A program made the position numbers and the translations under genes. Under the pieces are notes generated by a model. That model made no database searches and was not told the origin of the DNA. It saw nothing but the letters and a program-made list of their open reading frames with translations. From contig JAEUWY010000015.1 of NCBI GenBank assembly GCA_022059125.1, positions 1,736,001-1,800,000 of the forward strand: DNA of 64,000 bases, written 5' to 3'. Shown piece after piece: positions 61,060-64,000 of the stretch. Each line of letters opens with the position of its first letter. Positions within the stretch are counted from its first letter, which is position 1. Source of the stretch: Corynespora cassiicola. Its lineage: Eukaryota; Ascomycota; Dothideomycetes; Pleosporales; Corynesporascaceae.

Positions 61060-62772
61060 TTCGAGGAGGGTGCATCGGTGTTCAACAACCTGTATGCTCG
61101 GGATTGATCTGGTCGAATAATGAAATGTTTGGTGCTCTTAGAGCGCCATAATACCTCCCTGATAATTCACCGAGCGAAGCGTTCTCTTCGGTCCTAATAT
61201 CGGTACATATGAAATTCCACCGAGGTTATGATGTGCATGCCGAGGGAACCATCACGTGGCGTACTAACGCATCGCTCCGCCGCCCTAAACATCGAGTAGG
61301 TTCGGAAACTGCACCGCGACAGATGCCGACTGCCGATGTCAATTTTTAGCAAAACATCTTTTTGGTAGTCTACCTACCATCGCGCGAACATGAAGGTTAG
61401 AATAAGGTTCTCCGCAGTCCCATTATTTTCCCCGATGCAAACAATAAGGTGGCGTGAGGTCTGACATACCTCAAAATGCCGAGGAGGCTAAAAAAGCTTG
61501 TCCTCAGCCATGAATGCTAGTCCTCGCGATCTCGACAACAGCAGAGATACACGAGGCTCGGCCGCTTTTCTAACCACAACTTGAGCGGAAAAGTTCCGTT
61601 CATGGAACACGGTTACAGCTGCTTCCGTACCTATTATCGAACTGCCGAATCTCTCTCATCGTCCTTGTGAAACAATGCTTGGATAGCGTCCCACGACAGA
61701 TTTGGACCACACTGCCGAGAGAGTATACTAAGATGGCTTCCGATTATCGACTTATACTTTAGACAACTTTACAAGTGGATCACGGCTACAACTGTATCAT
61801 TGATCTTCACTTTTTCACCCCTATAGATCACCCGCTAGCAGACCAAGACTCGAATTTGAACAATCGAGAACGGATGATCAGATCAGCCGATTACTTGAAT
61901 AATAGCTCTTGGCGTAAGCAACGGGTCGAAGAGTGTTCCATAACTCTGGATCCCGCCTCCGCCTCTTTCCGGTGGATTCAACACATGCATCTCAAAGGGT
62001 ACCTTAATGTCGAACCTGCTGTGCGAAGCTTGGCTATGCGCAAACTTTGGCCCGGATAGGTATGATAGGTTACCAACCTTCTTTTCACGGTAGCGATCGA
62101 CGGCAGTGTTACGATGGGAAGATTGTTGAATCAATATATATAAGCTCCTTGGTGGCATTTGAAGTTTTCATACTATGACAGCACGGGCTTTGAATAATCT
62201 GCATGCCGCAGATTGAGGCTCGAACGCCTGTAACACTTCCTGACTTACCCATCCAGCTCCAACTGTTATCAATGTGTTGAGGAACTCAAGTCCTTTTTTA
62301 TACTCGATCTTCTGTGTCAGCTGCACCCGGACGCATTTTTGAAGCATTCATAAGTGCTTCCCACGCTGAAATTTATATTTTCTGTTTTCATGTCTTACAA
62401 AAGGGTTGCTACCACCAAGCTTTGACATAAATCGTAGGATGTCGATGCAAATTAAGCGCCCGTCAGTGTCTTTCTGTAGATCTAATGTAGTTCCGAGAAC
62501 CGCGTGCTTTGCGATCTTGCACTTTTGATTGCGACGAAGCACGAGTCCTTTTACCAGTTTATTGTCTCCAAGGGCTAGAGCGCAATGTTTTATAGAACAT
62601 AATATACGAGTTTTGGATAATATGAGGACATTACTTCATACTGCATCTCGCACTTGGCACAAGCGACTAAATAATTATAAAGCCCAAGAACTTGTCGAGG
62701 TAGCATACGTTTCAGCAGAGCGAATAATCCTTGCATGTTCTTCATGGTCTTTCAAATCGAAGTTTCTGAGAT
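61060..62772. other. Intergenic region, AT-leaning
   Basis: 1.7 kb without a supported gene, holding the MFS 3' end and the promoter of the Trp-rich secreted protein gene. Confidence 0.5.
62676..62682 (+). promoter_or_regulatory. Possible TATA box of the Trp-rich secreted protein gene
   Basis: TATAAAG lies about 95 bp upstream of the ATG at 62773, a suitable distance. The surroundings are AT-rich, so chance is possible. Confidence 0.35.
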
Positions 62773-63756
62773 ATGTACTTTGTAGTAGTGTTCTTTGTTG
62801 TTGCGTTCGCTGGTATAGCAAGTGCGCAGAACGGTACTTGGGCTTTACCTTCTGGAATCGCACCATCAGTGGAAACTCCCTTTCCTTCTGCAACTGCGTC
62901 GATCACATGGATTATATCATCTCCATCAATCTCGATACCATTATCAACAGGTATAGAATCTTCGGGCGCTTTACCTTCTCCAAGTTTCAACGCTTCAACT
63001 TCCATAACCAACTCTACTGGTATTCCAACCTCAACTTTGAACGTCTCTACATCAACTAATTCGGCAAACACGACGGCAACACCCACAAACACCCTACCAG
63101 CACCAACTTCTATACCAATTTCGGCTTCTTTCTCAAACATATCGAGCATTTCTACGACTTTCTCGTCGATTGCCCCATCTATCCAACCATCTCTTAACAT
63201 TTCGATTCCAATGATAAGTTCATCGATCATTCTAATTCCAACATTTTCCATATCGACTCCAGGGGTAAACATCACCATATCGTCAGTTTCCTCAAACATC
63301 TCATCGACAATGCCAGCAACTTCAACTATAGTCCCTCCGTTTCCAACTACAAACTCTACTACTGTGCAATCTCCCTCGTCGTCGCCCTCGCCGAGCCTTT
63401 CACAATCCACATCAACGCAAGTAGCCTCCTTTGCGAGATCGACAACCCAAATCATCTCTATCCCCAGCACTTTGACTACCATCTCTTCGAAGACTACAGT
63501 ACCGCCGCCACTTCCGACTCCCACCGACCCCGACGATGACGAGGACGATGACGATGACGATGAGGGCGATGACGAAGACGACGACGACGACGAAGATGAT
63601 GAGTGTGACCCGTATGAGGATGAAGATTGCGAATACGATGATGATGATGAATGGGATTGGTGGAATTGGAAACACTGGTTCTGGTGGAGTCATAGAGGGA
63701 AATGGCATCGTCACTCTCTCAGACGTACAAGTCTTGCAAAGCAAAAACTAGCATAG
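62773..63756 (+). CDS. Secreted Ser/Thr-rich protein with Asp-rich tract and Trp-rich C-terminal patch
   Basis: Single exon, 327 residues. A clear signal peptide (residues 1-18, FVVVFFVVAFAGIASA) is followed by about 230 residues rich in Ser, Thr, Ile and Pro with many NxS/T sequons, as in heavily O-glycosylated wall proteins. Next is an almost pure Asp/Glu tract (about 252-295) with two Cys (DECDPYEDEDCEY), then a patch with seven Trp in twelve residues (WDWWNWKHWFWW, about 295-306) and a basic end rich in His/Arg/Lys. I know no family with this order. It could be a wall or surface protein whose acidic tract binds metal or calcium and whose aromatic patch binds polysaccharide or membrane; that is inference. 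There is no GPI-type hydrophobic end. A 260-codon antisense frame over it is an artefact of the repetitive coding sequence. Confidence 0.75.
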   Translation: MYFVVVFFVVAFAGIASAQNGTWALPSGIAPSVETPFPSATASITWIISSPSISIPLSTGIESSGALPSPSFNASTSITNSTGIPTSTLNVSTSTNSANTTATPTNTLPAPTSIPISASFSNISSISTTFSSIAPSIQPSLNISIPMISSSIILIPTFSISTPGVNITISSVSSNISSTMPATSTIVPPFPTTNSTTVQSPSSSPSPSLSQSTSTQVASFARSTTQIISIPSTLTTISSKTTVPPPLPTPTDPDDDEDDDDDDEGDDEDDDDDEDDECDPYEDEDCEYDDDDEWDWWNWKHWFWWSHRGKWHRHSLRRTSLAKQKLA

Positions 63757-64000
63757 CACACACAAACCCGGGGAACATGATTATAGGTTGTTCAAAAAAG
63801 TGGAAACTTCTGGAGGATTTATAGGCACGCAATTAGTTGAAGACAGACTTGTTGAGGAAGGGCCGATTTGGGAAAGACGGATCGTTGGTTGATAATCACG
63901 GAGGGAGGCATTGGACATGTAACTCAGATAAACTAGCTCGAAGCTATTATGAGGCAAGAACAACTCATAGATTTGATATCTATGCAAGTCTTAGGCGCGG

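Noticed and set aside
62742..63524. 260-codon minus-strand frame
   Set aside because: It is the antisense of the Ser/Thr-rich coding sequence and reads as Val/Glu/Asp/Gly repeats, an artefact of the repetitive codons.

Overview
The window looks like nuclear DNA of a filamentous ascomycete (Pezizomycotina; a Dothideomycete would fit, but this rests only on the flavour of the lineage-specific genes). Most genes carry 46-90 bp GT-AG introns with CTAAC/CTGAC-like branch points. The gene set is fungal: Zn(II)2Cys6 regulators, a PalB/Rim13 calpain, an AA9 LPMO, a secreted GH20 hexosaminidase, DUF7580 and NmrA-like proteins. AT-rich, TpA-rich, gene-empty blocks and a TGG-to-TAG nonsense change in a dead gene suggest past repeat-induced point mutation (RIP). 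I reconstructed exon structures by hand; for 18 genes the spliced reading frame closes exactly.

Layout. 1.5-6.8 kb: an AnmK-type sugar kinase (-) diverges from a DUF89/ARMT1-type protein (+), which converges on a Zn2Cys6 regulator (-). Both enzyme-like proteins depart from the active-site consensus of their families. 6.8-10 kb: an AT-rich stretch with a hairpin-like inverted repeat, then a secreted-protein gene broken by an in-frame TGA. 10.9-13.5 kb: housekeeping pair TSR4 (PDCD2_C) and eIF3k, divergently transcribed. 14.6-16.0 kb: a secreted PQQ-type sugar dehydrogenase. 16.3-22.0 kb: a head-to-head pair, a DUF7580 protein and a 1079-residue C2H2 protein with a C-terminal pseudokinase. 22.8-24.6 kb: GH20 hexosaminidase. 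27.0-29.3 kb: a GT8 glycosyltransferase and ribosomal protein L12.

29.3-39 kb is gene-poor and AT-rich. It holds a short Zn2Cys6 protein, one small Cys-rich protein and an NmrA-like pseudogene. 39.8-50.5 kb returns to conserved genes: an Osh/Kes1 oxysterol-binding protein, a small Cys-rich secreted-type ORF, PalB, and a PMP47-like peroxisomal carrier. 51.0-54.0 kb holds five short proteins (one broken) sharing a start like Met-Cys..Tyr-x-Cys-Gly-His/Cys; a sixth lies at 30.9 kb. Then come an AA9 LPMO, an intact NmrA-like protein, an allantoate-permease-type MFS transporter, and a secreted Ser/Thr-rich protein ending in an Asp-rich tract followed by a Trp-rich patch.

Themes: extracellular carbohydrate turnover (GH20, AA9, PQQ dehydrogenase, perhaps the sugar kinase), and accessory proteins of unknown role whose family traits point to sensing, regulation or self-recognition. 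Most interesting candidates: the small CGH-protein array, the head-to-head pseudokinase pair, and the DUF89 protein that has lost its metal ligands.
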